A DNA stretch of 64,000 nucleotides from Enterobacter cancerogenus (GCA_000773965.1 JRUP01000013.1:62001-126000); one strand, 5' to 3'; positions 28,479 to 36,977 are shown, numbered from the stretch's first letter. Translations and numbers: made by a program. Notes: generated by a model from the sequence alone, not told the origin.

Positions 28479-29000
28479 TTAGCGCTGATGGGATCCTTCA
28501 AGCGATCGCAGTAAACCCGACAGGTGGCTATCCAGTGCCATCAGCACTTCAGGAGAGAGCCCAGACAAAATCTTTCTTTCGTTATCCACGTGTCTTTCTA
28601 CCGCACGGTCGATTAACGCCAGCCCGTCCTGACTTAATTGCACCAGCATGCTTCGTGCATCCTCTGCATTTACCTGTCGGGTAATCAGCCCTCTGGATTC
28701 AAGACGTTTTAGGCGATGCGTCATGGTGCCCGAGGTGACCATTAGCGTCGAAAACAACTCGGTGGGACTCAGACTGTAAGGTGCTCCGGCACGGCGCAGC
28801 GTTGCCAGCATATCAAACTCCCACATGCTCAATTCAAACTCGGCAAAGGCCTCTTCAAGTCGCTGTTCAATCAGCGCCGTGCAACGCTTTAGGCGTCCAA
28901 TCGGCCCCATCGGGCTGCAGTCTAAATCTGGCCGCTCGCGCTGCCACTGCTGAAGGATGAGATCGACGGCATCAGATAGGGTTTCAGATTGATCATTCAT
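28479..29000 (-). CDS. MarR-family transcriptional regulator
   Basis: This 173-residue MarR protein has the winged-helix region LSPTELFSTLMVTSGTMTHRLKRLESRGLITRQ and the wing DARSMLVQLSQDG. It is divergent from the EamA exporter at 29066, with two similar TATCTTGA sites between them, so it very probably represses that exporter and itself. The inducer is unknown. Confidence 0.88.
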   Translation of the reverse strand: MNDQSETLSDAVDLILQQWQRERPDLDCSPMGPIGRLKRCTALIEQRLEEAFAEFELSMWEFDMLATLRRAGAPYSLSPTELFSTLMVTSGTMTHRLKRLESRGLITRQVNAEDARSMLVQLSQDGLALIDRAVERHVDNERKILSGLSPEVLMALDSHLSGLLRSLEGSHQR

Positions 29001-29001
29001 T

Positions 29002-29047
29002 TATCTTGACTTCAAGGTAATTGGTGGACACACTGATTTTATCTTGA
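29002..29047. promoter_or_regulatory. Candidate MarR operator, two TATCTTGA copies
   Basis: TATCTTGA-CT-TCAAGGTA (29002-29019) is a near-perfect dyad just outside the marR start. A second TATCTTGA lies at 29040-29047, next to the exporter's ribosome binding site. The 38-base spacing puts one site at each gene start. Confidence 0.5.
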
Positions 29048-29065
29048 ATTAAAGACAAAGGCAAA

Positions 29066-29941
29066 ATGATGCAATCCTCTTTCTCTCTTTCGTACTGGCG
29101 TGACGTGATATTGACTGCCCTGGCCCCTGCTATCTGGGGATCGACCTACATCGTCACCACACAATTTCTGCCACCCGATCGCCCTTTTACGGCGGCGCTG
29201 ATTCGGGTTCTTCCGGCAGGGGTATTATTGTTGCTGTTCACTCGTCGCCTGCCCGCCAGCCGTGATATTGGACGGCTCATTATTCTTAGTGCGCTGAATA
29301 TCGGTGTTTTCCAGGCGCTGTTGTTTGTCGCTGCCTATCGACTGCCTGGCGGGCTTGCTGCCGTATTAGGCGCGATACAACCGCTGCTGGTGATGTTACT
29401 GGCATGGGGAGTTGAACATCGGGCGCCAGCAAGAATCACTTTATGGGCAGCGCTGGCCGGGGTTGTCGGTATGGCCTTGCTATTACTCTCTCCGCAAACG
29501 GTGTTCGAACCCGTCGGCATTGTGGCAGCGTTGTTGGGCGCGACCTGTATGGCCACAGGCGTATGGCTGACTCGGCGCTGGAAAATGGATTTGCCGGTGA
29601 TGGCTCTCACCGGCTGGCAGCTGATACTGGGTGGAATAATGTTGCTACCCGCAGCGTGGCTGATTGACGCCCCACTGCCCACACTGACCCTGCCACAATG
29701 GGCCGCTTATGCCTATCTCTCCCTGGCCGGTGCATTTGTGGCATACGCGTTGTGGTTCAGGGGAATTGGCCGCCTGCCCAGCGTTGCGGTGGCATCGCTC
29801 GGATTACTCAGCCCGATCACCGCCGTGCTGCTGGGTTGGATAGTGCTATCTCAGGTGATGAGCGGTACGGCTTTTGTCGGACTGGTCATCGTTTTAATCA
29901 GCGTGTTGCTTGTGCAGCGCACATCCCTTCGTGGCAATTAA
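29066..29941 (+). CDS. EamA/DMT-family exporter
   Basis: This 291-residue inner-membrane transporter has ten predicted helices in two EamA repeats. The N-terminal ALAPAIWGSTYIVTTQFLPPDRPF is the hallmark first helix of the RhaT/EamA family, and the second repeat ends ISVLLVQRTSLRGN. Such proteins usually export amino acids, metabolites or drugs. The start could be either ATG of the pair at 29066 and 29069. It is divergent from marR. Confidence 0.86.
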   Translation: MMQSSFSLSYWRDVILTALAPAIWGSTYIVTTQFLPPDRPFTAALIRVLPAGVLLLLFTRRLPASRDIGRLIILSALNIGVFQALLFVAAYRLPGGLAAVLGAIQPLLVMLLAWGVEHRAPARITLWAALAGVVGMALLLLSPQTVFEPVGIVAALLGATCMATGVWLTRRWKMDLPVMALTGWQLILGGIMLLPAAWLIDAPLPTLTLPQWAAYAYLSLAGAFVAYALWFRGIGRLPSVAVASLGLLSPITAVLLGWIVLSQVMSGTAFVGLVIVLISVLLVQRTSLRGN

Positions 29942-30042
29942 GGTTTCACTCGACATTTTCCAGACGTCGAATCCACCCCCCTCTCTCCCTTTAATGAACC
30001 AGCCGGTTTTGTTAATATTTATCGCCGACAGAGGAGAGAGTG

Positions 30043-30663
30043 ATGCGCACGCTAACCGAACAAAAGAGAACTGACATTATCAACGCCGCTTCAGCCGTGT
30101 TTCTGGAACAAGGATATGAGCGAGCTTCAATGGATAGCGTTGCAAAGCAGGCCGGTTGCTCGAAGGCGACACTCTATAATTACTTCGCTTCTAAAGAGAG
30201 CCTGTTTGAAGCTGTTGTCAGATGTTTTAGTACTAATTTTCTGATGCGTGCGGCAGATGAACTTAACCACCCGGAGACTCAATCCCTGTTGTTAAGTGAG
30301 AAGTTACAGCGTTTTGGTGAAGGTATGCTGGGCGCGCTGACATCAGACTGGAAGGCTCTGCAGTTGTACAGAATGGTGGTCGGTGAAGCGGGCCATTCCG
30401 ATATCGGCGCGCTTTTTCATGAATCAGGTGTACGTGAGAGTATGAACGCCCTGACGGCGGTAATGGAGCATCACATCGCCAGCGGGGAATTGATCGGCGG
30501 CAGCCCGGCATTACGCGCCAAACAATTTTCAGCTTTAGTAAAAGCTGAAGTCGATGAACTATTCCTTCAGCGAACGTTGCCGAATTATACCAAAAGTGAG
30601 GTGACGACTATGGTGCAAAAAGCCGTTTCGTTGTTCCTCAGAGGTGCCGCTCACAACATCTGA
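30043..30663 (+). CDS. TetR-family transcriptional regulator
   Basis: This 206-residue TetR protein has a helix-turn-helix at about residues 25-50 (SMDSVAKQAGCSKATLYNYFASKESLF) and an AefR-like C-terminal domain. ATG 30043 follows GAGGAGAGA; the GTG at 30040 is also possible. Its stop overlaps the convergent small membrane protein gene by 13 bases. A 12-base repeat shared by both flanks may be its operator. Confidence 0.87.
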   Translation: MRTLTEQKRTDIINAASAVFLEQGYERASMDSVAKQAGCSKATLYNYFASKESLFEAVVRCFSTNFLMRAADELNHPETQSLLLSEKLQRFGEGMLGALTSDWKALQLYRMVVGEAGHSDIGALFHESGVRESMNALTAVMEHHIASGELIGGSPALRAKQFSALVKAEVDELFLQRTLPNYTKSEVTTMVQKAVSLFLRGAAHNI

Positions 30664-30872
30664 ATTCTGGCTGACAGAATGAAAATAAGCGCCACCACCA
30701 CAATGGTGTCGATAATCAGCAGCATCACTAATGGTTTGAGGCGCGCCCCCCAAACCCTTACCGCATAAAAACGGCTTTGTTTTATGCCTGATTGCCATAG
30801 ATAAATTAACTCCACGAGATTGCGGATGGCGCGGATGAGCAAAAATACAATTGCCGCAAATCCGGCCATCAT
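30651..30872 (-). CDS. Small two-helix membrane protein
   Basis: This 73-residue protein has two hydrophobic segments (FAAIVFLLIRAIRNLVELIY and LVMLLIIDTIVVVALIFIL) separated by a basic loop KQSRFYAVRVWGARLK. No known family was recognised. Start ATG 30872 is preceded by GGTGGA and a more distant GGAG. The gene overlaps the end of tetR convergently and shares with it an upstream 12-base repeat, which suggests it is the TetR target. Spurious ORF status cannot be excluded. Confidence 0.5.
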   Translation of the reverse strand: MMAGFAAIVFLLIRAIRNLVELIYLWQSGIKQSRFYAVRVWGARLKPLVMLLIIDTIVVVALIFILSARIQML

Positions 30873-31044
30873 TCCACCAGATCTCCGGTAAACCTTTCAC
30901 TCGACACTAACGAACGTCTTTCATTCACCTCTCTGCCCCCGCATCACGATGTCACACCCTGAAACCTCTTCTTGACAGATTTATGCTAACTGATATTAAC
31001 TAAACCGTACAGTTCATTTATAGCTTCTATCGGAGAGTATCAAG

Positions 31045-31716
31045 ATGAGCCGTTTGTTCAGCCCGTTGTGTCGTAGCCTTGTATTAGCGGCCGCTTTTAC
31101 CGCTGTCGGTTGTTCCTCCACCAGCCCGGTGAAATATGCTGGTATCGCGTCAGCATCACGCATGTCGCCGAATACGTCTGACGATAGCGATCGCATTCCC
31201 TTTCGTTATGCCGCTCCCGTGGACTGGAGCAAATATCGCAGCATCAGCATTGAACCGGTCGACATTTACAGCGGCAATGATGCGCAATTCAATGACTTGT
31301 CTGTGGATGATCGTCGTCAACTCGCTGAATATATGCGTAAGAAGTTTGAAGACGTGCTAGCGGAGAAATTCATCACCAATCCCCCTGCCGGGGCGGCTCC
31401 TGCGCTCAAATTGAAACTGACGCTGACCGGGGCCGATACCACGCCGCAAGTGATCGGCACATTCACAAAGTTTGATTTAGCCGGCGGCCCTTACAATATC
31501 GTTCAGTCGGTACGTGGAGGACGTGGCTTGATGAGTGGATACGTTAATTTCGCCGTGGAGGTGAAAGATGCGGGATCGAATGAACTCTTACTGGCGTACG
31601 TTGCGGAACAATATCCCAACGCCATGAACGTGGGTGCGACTTTTGGTTCACTTAGCGCAGCAGAGACAGGAATTGATAAAGGGGCTGAGCAACTTTTAGA
31701 GAAGTTACGCCAGTAA
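31045..31716 (+). CDS. DUF3313 family outer-membrane-type lipoprotein
   Basis: This 223-residue lipoprotein has a signal with lipobox TAVGC and Cys23; the residues after Cys (SSTS) lack an aspartate at +2, so outer-membrane sorting is expected. The mature part starts SPVKYAGIASASRMSPN and has the DUF3313 pattern DWSKYRSISIEPVDIYSG. The function of the family is unknown. The gene is preceded by ATCGGAGAG and stands alone. Confidence 0.82.
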   Translation: MSRLFSPLCRSLVLAAAFTAVGCSSTSPVKYAGIASASRMSPNTSDDSDRIPFRYAAPVDWSKYRSISIEPVDIYSGNDAQFNDLSVDDRRQLAEYMRKKFEDVLAEKFITNPPAGAAPALKLKLTLTGADTTPQVIGTFTKFDLAGGPYNIVQSVRGGRGLMSGYVNFAVEVKDAGSNELLLAYVAEQYPNAMNVGATFGSLSAAETGIDKGAEQLLEKLRQ

Positions 31717-31729
31717 ATTAAACGGTAAG

Positions 31730-31760
31730 GCTGCCAGCCTCTGTTCGGCATGCTGGCAGC
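31730..31760 (+). terminator. Hairpin after the DUF3313 gene
   Basis: GCTGCCAGC pairs with GCTGGCAGC around a 13-base loop, 14 bases after the stop codon. There is no U-tract, so it is either a weak terminator or an mRNA end-stabilising stem. Confidence 0.4.
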
Positions 31761-31778
31761 ATCAATGATCAGTGCCGA

Positions 31779-32126
31779 TTATTTCTTCTTATTTAACATC
31801 GATTTTAAATCAGCAAAGGGATTATAGGTTGCTGCTTCTACATCGTTCTGCGCATCTTCCCCGGCCACCACTCTGGTGCCGTACATGTCAGCTTCGGTGT
31901 ACTTAGAGTGCTCATGGTCGTGACAGAAGAGACACAACAACTCCCAGTTACTGCCATCTTCCGGGTTGTTTGTATGATCGTGATCGATATGATGCACGGT
32001 GAGTTCACGCAGGTTGGAGTAAACAAATTCACGTGAGCAGCGTCCACAAACCCATGGATAAATTTTTAATGCTTTCTCACGGTAGCCGCTTTCCAGCCGC
32101 GCATAGTTTTTCGGGATCAGTGCCAT
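31779..32126 (-). CDS. yajD: HNH nuclease family protein YajD
   Basis: This 115-residue HNH-fold protein is nearly identical in pattern to E. coli YajD: IPKNYARLESGYREKALKIY, two CxxC pairs (CGRC and CLFCHDHEH), and the HNH core TVHHIDHDHTNNPEDGSNWELL. A zinc-stabilised nuclease domain is likely; the cellular role is unknown. I used ATG 32126 to match E. coli. A TTG at 32132 is better spaced from AGG and would add two residues. The end is free, convergent with the DUF3313 gene. Confidence 0.93.
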   Translation of the reverse strand: MALIPKNYARLESGYREKALKIYPWVCGRCSREFVYSNLRELTVHHIDHDHTNNPEDGSNWELLCLFCHDHEHSKYTEADMYGTRVVAGEDAQNDVEAATYNPFADLKSMLNKKK

Positions 32127-32506
32127 TGCCAATGTTACCTGTTTCGCAGAGATATTCGGGTGTTAGTGCAGCCAATATAGCGCAAAATCCTCAGCAAGAA
32201 GAGTGCGCTGTTTCCGCTGTGTTGAATCAGTGATTCCTGGCGAACCTCGAACAAGCATGACTACAATTGCCGCTGGTGTACTGTAATCCGCTGTGGGCTG
32301 GGAAAGAGGGTTTGGGCCGCATCAGGTATCATCATGGCAAGCGTTGTTCTGGTCCTGGGGTAAAAGGGTTTGGTAAGATAACTGCATTGTGAATAGCTGT
32401 ATTTTATGACGAAAACGCTAATGCAATGTCCTGGCGATGTTCGTTATTCTAGCCCGGACCTAATAATGAAATTAAAAGGCATTTAAACTAACCTACCAGG
32501 TGATTT
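32127..32506. other. Intergenic region without recognised gene
   Basis: This roughly 380-base stretch lies between yajD and the GNAT gene. The right part is AT-rich and must contain the GNAT promoter. An in-frame run of 27 codons from ATG 32406 lacks a ribosome binding site. I saw no terminator, RNA gene or repeat here. Confidence 0.5.
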
Positions 32507-32932
32507 ATGGACAATTTATCTGTTGAAGTATCTGCCGTTATTGAGCCCGAACATTTACAACCCATAGATGCTGGTCTGTCGGCCTTTAATATGGAGATAG
32601 CAGGTTACAATGACCATTCCCCTCTGTCTGTGGTTATCAGGTGCAATGACTCACAAAAAGTCCTGGGTGGAATACTTGGTCGCACCTATCTTGGGATGCT
32701 GTTCATCGATCTGGTGTATTTGCCCTCAGAACTGAGATCGAAAGGTTTAGGAGAAAAACTTCTTACACATGCTGAAGAAGAAGGTAGAAATCGAGGCTGT
32801 ATTTCAGCTTTTCTCTATACCATTAGTTTTCAGGCTCCTGAGTTTTATAAAAAACACGGGTGGGAGGAGTTTGGCCGCATTGCCTGTCTACCGGAAGGCG
32901 CAAGTCGCATTTTCATGAAAAAAACGCTTTAG
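32507..32932 (+). CDS. GNAT-family N-acetyltransferase
   Basis: This 141-residue acetyltransferase has the acetyl-CoA pyrophosphate loop in LRSKGLGEKLLTHAEEEGRNRGC (motif A) and the C-terminal FQAPEFYKKHGWEEFGRI pattern of GNAT enzymes. The acceptor is unknown. Together with the next small gene it is more AT-rich than the surroundings, which may mean recent acquisition. ATG 32507 follows CAGGTGA. Confidence 0.85.
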   Translation: MDNLSVEVSAVIEPEHLQPIDAGLSAFNMEIAGYNDHSPLSVVIRCNDSQKVLGGILGRTYLGMLFIDLVYLPSELRSKGLGEKLLTHAEEEGRNRGCISAFLYTISFQAPEFYKKHGWEEFGRIACLPEGASRIFMKKTL

Positions 32933-32996
32933 AAGCTTGGTACACATTCGCGACTGCTGATAAGTTGCTGTTACCTCTTTTGATAAGGAATATCGA

Positions 32997-33266
32997 ATGC
33001 CTGAATATTGTTTTTATAAAAAAGGAAATCAGATCGTGGCGCTGCGAAAGTCAGACATTAAAGGTGCTACTCTGTTAACCCGTCAGGGATTCGAAAAACA
33101 GTTTGAAGAAGTCAGCGCGGCCGATGAAAAGGCAGCACTTTCACGTTTTAATGACATCCGTAAAGAAAAACACATAGATCAGCATAATTTTCGAGCGGGG
33201 GCTATCACGATGCCATTCATTGGGATATTAACCGCTATCGCTAATCTTTTTTTCCGAAAAAAATAA
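32997..33266 (+). CDS. Small conserved-looking protein of unknown function
   Basis: This 89-residue protein is basic, mostly hydrophilic (MPEYCFYKKGNQIVALRKSD) with one hydrophobic stretch near the C-terminus (ITMPFIGILTAIANLFF) followed by RKK. ATG 32997 has the ribosome binding site AAGGA. It lies 64 bases after the GNAT gene on the same strand and shares its AT-rich composition. No family was recognised. A membrane-anchored or tail-anchored small protein is possible. Confidence 0.6.
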   Translation: MPEYCFYKKGNQIVALRKSDIKGATLLTRQGFEKQFEEVSAADEKAALSRFNDIRKEKHIDQHNFRAGAITMPFIGILTAIANLFFRKK

Positions 33267-33326
33267 CCGGCGCTAATCTGGCTTAAACTTTCCATACATT
33301 TTAAGAACGCTCAATTGAGGAATTCC

Positions 33327-33677
33327 GTGTTAGCCAATATCCTTGTTGCTCTCGTCGCCGTGATTCACATCTACATTTTGGTGTTGGAGATGTTTCTGTG
33401 GGAGACGAATACAGGTCGTAAAGCCTTTAAGCTCAGTGAAAACTTTGCGCGCGAAACCCGTGTGCTCGCGGCCAATCAGGGCCTTTATAACGGCTTTCTG
33501 GCGGCGGGTTTACTCTGGGGGTTATGGCTGGGGGAAAACGGTGTGCCTGTCACTCTGTTTTTCCTCATCTGTGTGTTGATTGCCGGAATCTTCGGCGCGA
33601 TGACCGCCAGTCGAAAAATTCTCTATGTGCAGGCCCTTCCCGCTCTGATTGCCTTGCTGGCATTACTCCTGCGCTAA
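33327..33677 (+). CDS. DUF1304 family membrane protein
   Basis: This 116-residue protein has four predicted helices and the DUF1304 opening LVALVAVIHIYILVLEMFLWET. I chose GTG 33327, six bases after GAGG at 33317; a longer frame begins with TTG at 33315 inside that ribosome binding site. Function of this family is unknown. Single gene between an unknown small gene and yaiL. Confidence 0.84.
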   Translation: MLANILVALVAVIHIYILVLEMFLWETNTGRKAFKLSENFARETRVLAANQGLYNGFLAAGLLWGLWLGENGVPVTLFFLICVLIAGIFGAMTASRKILYVQALPALIALLALLLR

Positions 33678-33771
33678 TAGGTCGATTCATCGGGATCTCA
33701 AACCTCGCCGTGATCAGCCTTCGCATTACAGGTATAATCCGGCCAGGTTTTAACGGATTTTAGAGACGAAG

Positions 33772-34311
33772 ATGACAAAACTCACCTTACAAGAGCAGAT
33801 GCTCAAAGCTGGATTAGTTTCCACCAAGAAAATGGCCAAAGTGCAGCGCACTGCCAAGAAGTCTCGTGTGCAGGCACGTGAAGCTCGCGAAGCGGTGGAA
33901 GAGAATAAAAAAGCGCAAATTGAGCGTGATAAGCAGCTAAGTGAACAGCAGAAGCAAGCCACTTTGTCCAAAGAGTACAAAGCACAGGTTAAGCAACTGA
34001 TCGAAATGAACGCGATCACCGTTGCCAAAGGGACGATTGATTTCAACTTCACCGATAGCAACTTAATTAAAAAGATCAGTGTGGATAAGACCACGCAAAC
34101 ACAGTTGATCAATGGCCGTCTTGCGATTGCGCGACTGGCGGCGGATAGCAGTGGCGAAAGCAAATACGCGATTATTCCCGCCAGCGTAGCCGATAAAATT
34201 GCGCAGCGTGATGCTGACTGTATTGTGTTGAACAGTGCATTGAGTCAGGAAGAGCAGGATGAAGACGATCCGTACGCAGACTTCAAAGTGCCGGATGATT
34301 TGATGTGGTAA
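33772..34311 (+). CDS. yaiL: DUF2058 family protein YaiL
   Basis: This 179-residue protein has the same length as E. coli YaiL and matches it along its whole length: TLQEQMLKAGLVSTKKMAK, a long charged coiled-coil (residues 20-85), and the acidic end DEDDPYADFKVPDDLMW. It is a soluble, very charged protein with ribosome-association or nucleoprotein-like composition. No established function. Confidence 0.94.
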   Translation: MTKLTLQEQMLKAGLVSTKKMAKVQRTAKKSRVQAREAREAVEENKKAQIERDKQLSEQQKQATLSKEYKAQVKQLIEMNAITVAKGTIDFNFTDSNLIKKISVDKTTQTQLINGRLAIARLAADSSGESKYAIIPASVADKIAQRDADCIVLNSALSQEEQDEDDPYADFKVPDDLMW

Positions 34312-34326
34312 TTTATGCCGCCCGTG

Positions 34327-35025
34327 TCAAAACGGACTGGCATGACGCGCAGTGATGTTCTCCCCGCTCACGGGATGGACAAAATGTAATTCACTGGCGT
34401 GCAGCATCAGCCGGGGTGTTTTTTCCGTACCCGGCTGCAGCAATCCTCCATACAGATCACAACCAAGAATCGGATGGCCCAATTGCTGGCAATGGATACG
34501 CAATTGATGGGTGCGGCCCGTCTCTGGCAATAGCTGCACCCGCGTAACCGGCAATATCACGCCATTATCCCCTTCACGAGTTAAGCGTTCTATTACCTGA
34601 TAGCGCGAACGCGCAGGTTTCCCCGTCTCGGCACAAATCGACATCAACGGAAACAGCGCCGGGTCTTTTGCTATCGCGACGTCAATCAACCCTTCATTAT
34701 GGTTGAGATGTCCGCACAATAGCGCCGTGTAAATTTTAGTCACGCTGCGCTGGCTAAACTGCTGGCACAACAAGGCGTTGATCGCTTTGTTGCGCGCCAC
34801 CACCATTAATCCGGATGTCCCGAAATCGAGGCGATGCACTAAGGTGCAGCCGGGGAATAACTTCACCAACCGGTGATGCACGGAATCCAGATTTTGCGGA
34901 TTTTTACCTGAAAGGCTGAGCAGCCCCGTGGGTTTATCGATCAACACCAGGTGCTCATCCTCATAAAGGATCGAGATCTCTTCAGAACACGGCGGAGCTA
35001 TAAAGGTATCGATAATGGTGGACAT
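34327..35025 (-). CDS. RluA-family RNA pseudouridine synthase
   Basis: This 232-residue single-domain synthase lacks an S4 domain. Motif II VHRLDFGTSGLMVVARN holds the catalytic Asp. ETGKPARSRYQVIER and LLPETGRTHQLRIHCQQLGHPILG are the later motifs. It isomerises uridine in rRNA or tRNA, probably with RluA-like specificity, but it differs enough from E. coli RluA (219 residues) that it may be a paralogue such as a TruC/RluA-like enzyme. Convergent with yaiL, 15 bases apart. Confidence 0.87.
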   Translation of the reverse strand: MSTIIDTFIAPPCSEEISILYEDEHLVLIDKPTGLLSLSGKNPQNLDSVHHRLVKLFPGCTLVHRLDFGTSGLMVVARNKAINALLCQQFSQRSVTKIYTALLCGHLNHNEGLIDVAIAKDPALFPLMSICAETGKPARSRYQVIERLTREGDNGVILPVTRVQLLPETGRTHQLRIHCQQLGHPILGCDLYGGLLQPGTEKTPRLMLHASELHFVHPVSGENITARHASPF

Positions 35026-35227
35026 CGGACTGCCAGGCTGGGAAGTGGGTGCGGATGATAACCAATTTTCAGCGGGCTGACGAATTTTGCCCTCTTCTCA
35101 CAGGCTCGCGCTCGCACAGCAGAAATTTATCGTCCAGACTTACAGCAAAGGCGTAGTCTGCGCAGGCAATGTGCTTTACACTGCGCGCTGCAAAAAACTG
35201 ATTAGATTAACGATTAAGTAGGCGGTA

Positions 35228-35710
35228 ATGGCGATGAACGGAACGATCACAACCTGGTTTGAAGACAAAGGTTTTGGATTTATCAAAGATGAAAACGGAG
35301 ACAACCGTTATTTCCATGTGATTAAGGTCGCCAATCCTGATCTGATTAAAAAAGACGCGGCAGTGACGTTCGAACCGACCACCAATAACAAGGGTTTATC
35401 GGCCTTTTCGGTGAAAGTGATACCGGACAGCAAATACATTTTTATTGCCGGTGAGCGTCTGAAGCTCACATCGATTAAATCCTTCGTGGTTTACAGTGAA
35501 GAAGAGCCGGTTGATACCCGCATTGATAAAGAAAACACCGTACTGTCGGTGGGCCTTCTGATGAACAACATCAAACCCAAGACAGACGTTAAACCTGATG
35601 AAATGCGCTCAGTGAAAAAACTGGCGGTGACCACTTTCCAGGGGACGACGCTGATCTTTACTGAAGATGAGATCGACATTGATGCTGCAGTGAAAATGCT
35701 CAAAGTTTAA
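35228..35710 (+). CDS. Cold-shock-domain protein with C-terminal extension
   Basis: This 160-residue protein has residues 1-65 forming a CspA-like OB fold: [29 protein letters not shown], with the RNP1-like KGFGFI and a modified RNP2 (YFHV). The remaining 95 residues have no known domain. A nucleic-acid-binding role is likely. It starts at ATG 35228 behind AGGCGGTA; a second ATG at 35234 is possible. A ymjA gene follows after 13 bases, so the two form an operon. The 200-base leader upstream could hold cold-responsive elements. Confidence 0.8.
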   Translation: MAMNGTITTWFEDKGFGFIKDENGDNRYFHVIKVANPDLIKKDAAVTFEPTTNNKGLSAFSVKVIPDSKYIFIAGERLKLTSIKSFVVYSEEEPVDTRIDKENTVLSVGLLMNNIKPKTDVKPDEMRSVKKLAVTTFQGTTLIFTEDEIDIDAAVKMLKV

Positions 35711-35723
35711 AGGGGAGCTGATA

Positions 35724-35969
35724 ATGAATAACAATATTCCACTGAAATATTATGACATTGCTGAAGAATACGCGTCGGAATCTGAACACGATGTGAGCGA
35801 AGCAGAACTCGATGCACTGGCACACTACTTCCAGCTGTTACTGACTCGTCTTAGCAATAACGAAGAGATTAGCGAAGAGTCACAGCAAGAGATGGCCCGT
35901 GAGGCGGGTATTCAAGCGTTACGTATCGATGAGATTGCTAACTTTTTGAATGAGTGGGGCAACGAGTAA
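35724..35969 (+). CDS. ymjA: DUF2543 family protein YmjA
   Basis: This 81-residue acidic, mostly helical protein matches E. coli YmjA in [34 protein letters not shown] and [14 protein letters not shown]. Function unknown. It follows the cold-shock-like gene by 13 bases with its own AGGGGAG ribosome binding site, implying co-transcription and perhaps joint function. A hairpin terminator follows. Confidence 0.92.
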   Translation: MNNNIPLKYYDIAEEYASESEHDVSEAELDALAHYFQLLLTRLSNNEEISEESQQEMAREAGIQALRIDEIANFLNEWGNE

Positions 35970-36001
35970 GCCCTGTTGTTTAAAAATACTCTGCGCATTT
36001 C

Positions 36002-36023
36002 AAGGCGGTCAAAAGGCCGCCTT
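36002..36023 (+). terminator. Terminator after ymjA
   Basis: AAGGCGGTC-AAAA-GGCCGCCTT forms a 9-bp stem with one G-U pair 32 bases after the ymjA stop. The tail is only moderately T-rich. It also precedes the end of the convergent GntR gene. Confidence 0.6.
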
Positions 36024-36050
36024 ATCGTATCAAAATCGACAACCCTGAAA

Positions 36051-36773
36051 CTACAGCTTATCCCCTTCCGGTGACTGCACCAGATCGTCCGCTTTTAATC
36101 CCTGCGGCGCGATAAAGATCTCCATATTTTCGCGTGACAGTTCCCAATGTTCGAACACCAGATCCACCACCTTCTGCTCATCTCGCGCTTCAATCGCGCT
36201 GATAAAGGCATCGTGATGTTCGGCAGCTAACTGCAGGCGGCGCTCCATGTCTTCATTTTGCGGGCGGAAAAAGGTGTGGCCGATGCGGCAATGGTCTATA
36301 AGTAAGCGCCCCAGGCTAGGCTGTAAATAGGGATTGGCAGCCATCTCGCCCATGATCTCATGGAAACGATTATTCTCCAGTGCCAGCGCTTCGGCATCAC
36401 GCGTCTGCACCGCTTTACGGAAGCGCTTTTGCGTCTCTTTCAGCGATTTCAGCTGGGAAGCTTTAAAATTCTGTACCGCCAGGCGACCGGTAGCGGCGTA
36501 GATCATCGGTGCGACGAGGAAGAAATTGCGCAGTGTGGAATGGCTCATCGGGATGACGCGCACGCCGCGTTTTTCGACGATTTCTAAGTAACCCTCTCCT
36601 GCCAGTCGCTGGAAAACTTCACGCACAGGCGTGCGAGATAAACCGTATTGTCCCGTCAGGCTGGCTTCATCCAGCAACTCGTCTGGGTCCAGTTCCATGG
36701 TCAAAATTAGGCGTTTTAAATCTTCGTATAACGCTGCTTTTCCCGATCTCAAAGTGACCTCCTGTGATGACAT
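36051..36773 (-). CDS. GntR-family (FCD subgroup) transcriptional regulator
   Basis: This 240-residue protein has an N-terminal winged helix (DEASLTGQYGLSRTPVREVFQRLAGEGYLEI) and a helical FCD domain with metal-ligand-like residues in NNRFHEIMG and EHHDAFISAI. It lies downstream of the aldehyde dehydrogenase and DapA-family genes on the same strand but behind a hairpin and its own promoter. Similar TGTATAC motifs occur before it and before the dapA-like operon, so it most likely represses both. Confidence 0.87.
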   Translation of the reverse strand: MSSQEVTLRSGKAALYEDLKRLILTMELDPDELLDEASLTGQYGLSRTPVREVFQRLAGEGYLEIVEKRGVRVIPMSHSTLRNFFLVAPMIYAATGRLAVQNFKASQLKSLKETQKRFRKAVQTRDAEALALENNRFHEIMGEMAANPYLQPSLGRLLIDHCRIGHTFFRPQNEDMERRLQLAAEHHDAFISAIEARDEQKVVDLVFEHWELSRENMEIFIAPQGLKADDLVQSPEGDKL

Positions 36774-36810
36774 TCCGCATGCGATTCCTGCTTAACCTAC
36801 AGAAAAAGTG

Positions 36811-36818
36811 TGTATACA
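36811..36818. promoter_or_regulatory. Candidate GntR (FCD) operator before the regulator gene
   Basis: TGTATACA is a perfect 8-base palindrome about 40 bases upstream of the gntR start. FCD regulators typically bind short TNGTNNACNA-type dyads. A related TTGTATAC lies before the dapA-like gene at 39487. Confidence 0.4.
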
Positions 36819-36948
36819 GCAAAAATAATTGTGGGATAATTTTTGCATTCTGCGGTGGATCACAGAAAAGGGAATGATGATATTACAAGGAGTTACATAA
36901 GAAAAAAACGAGTCGTCTTCTGCAGAGAATTATCCTATTTCCAGGGGC

Positions 36949-36972
36949 ATACCCGCCATCCGTGGCGGGTAT
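36949..36972 (-). terminator. Hairpin after the aldehyde dehydrogenase gene
   Basis: ATACCCGCCA-TCCG-TGGCGGGTAT is a perfect 10-bp stem just past the dehydrogenase stop codon. The 3' side on the minus strand is not U-rich, so termination may be weak. Confidence 0.55.
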
Positions 36973-36977
36973 TAAGC

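Noticed and set aside
32406..32488. 27-codon frame with ATG in the yajD-GNAT gap
   Set aside because: No ribosome binding site; too short and no conservation evidence.
34327..35025. Naming the pseudouridine synthase rluA
   Set aside because: It has the RluA fold and HRLD motif, but differs enough in length and middle segments from E. coli RluA that a paralogue is equally possible.
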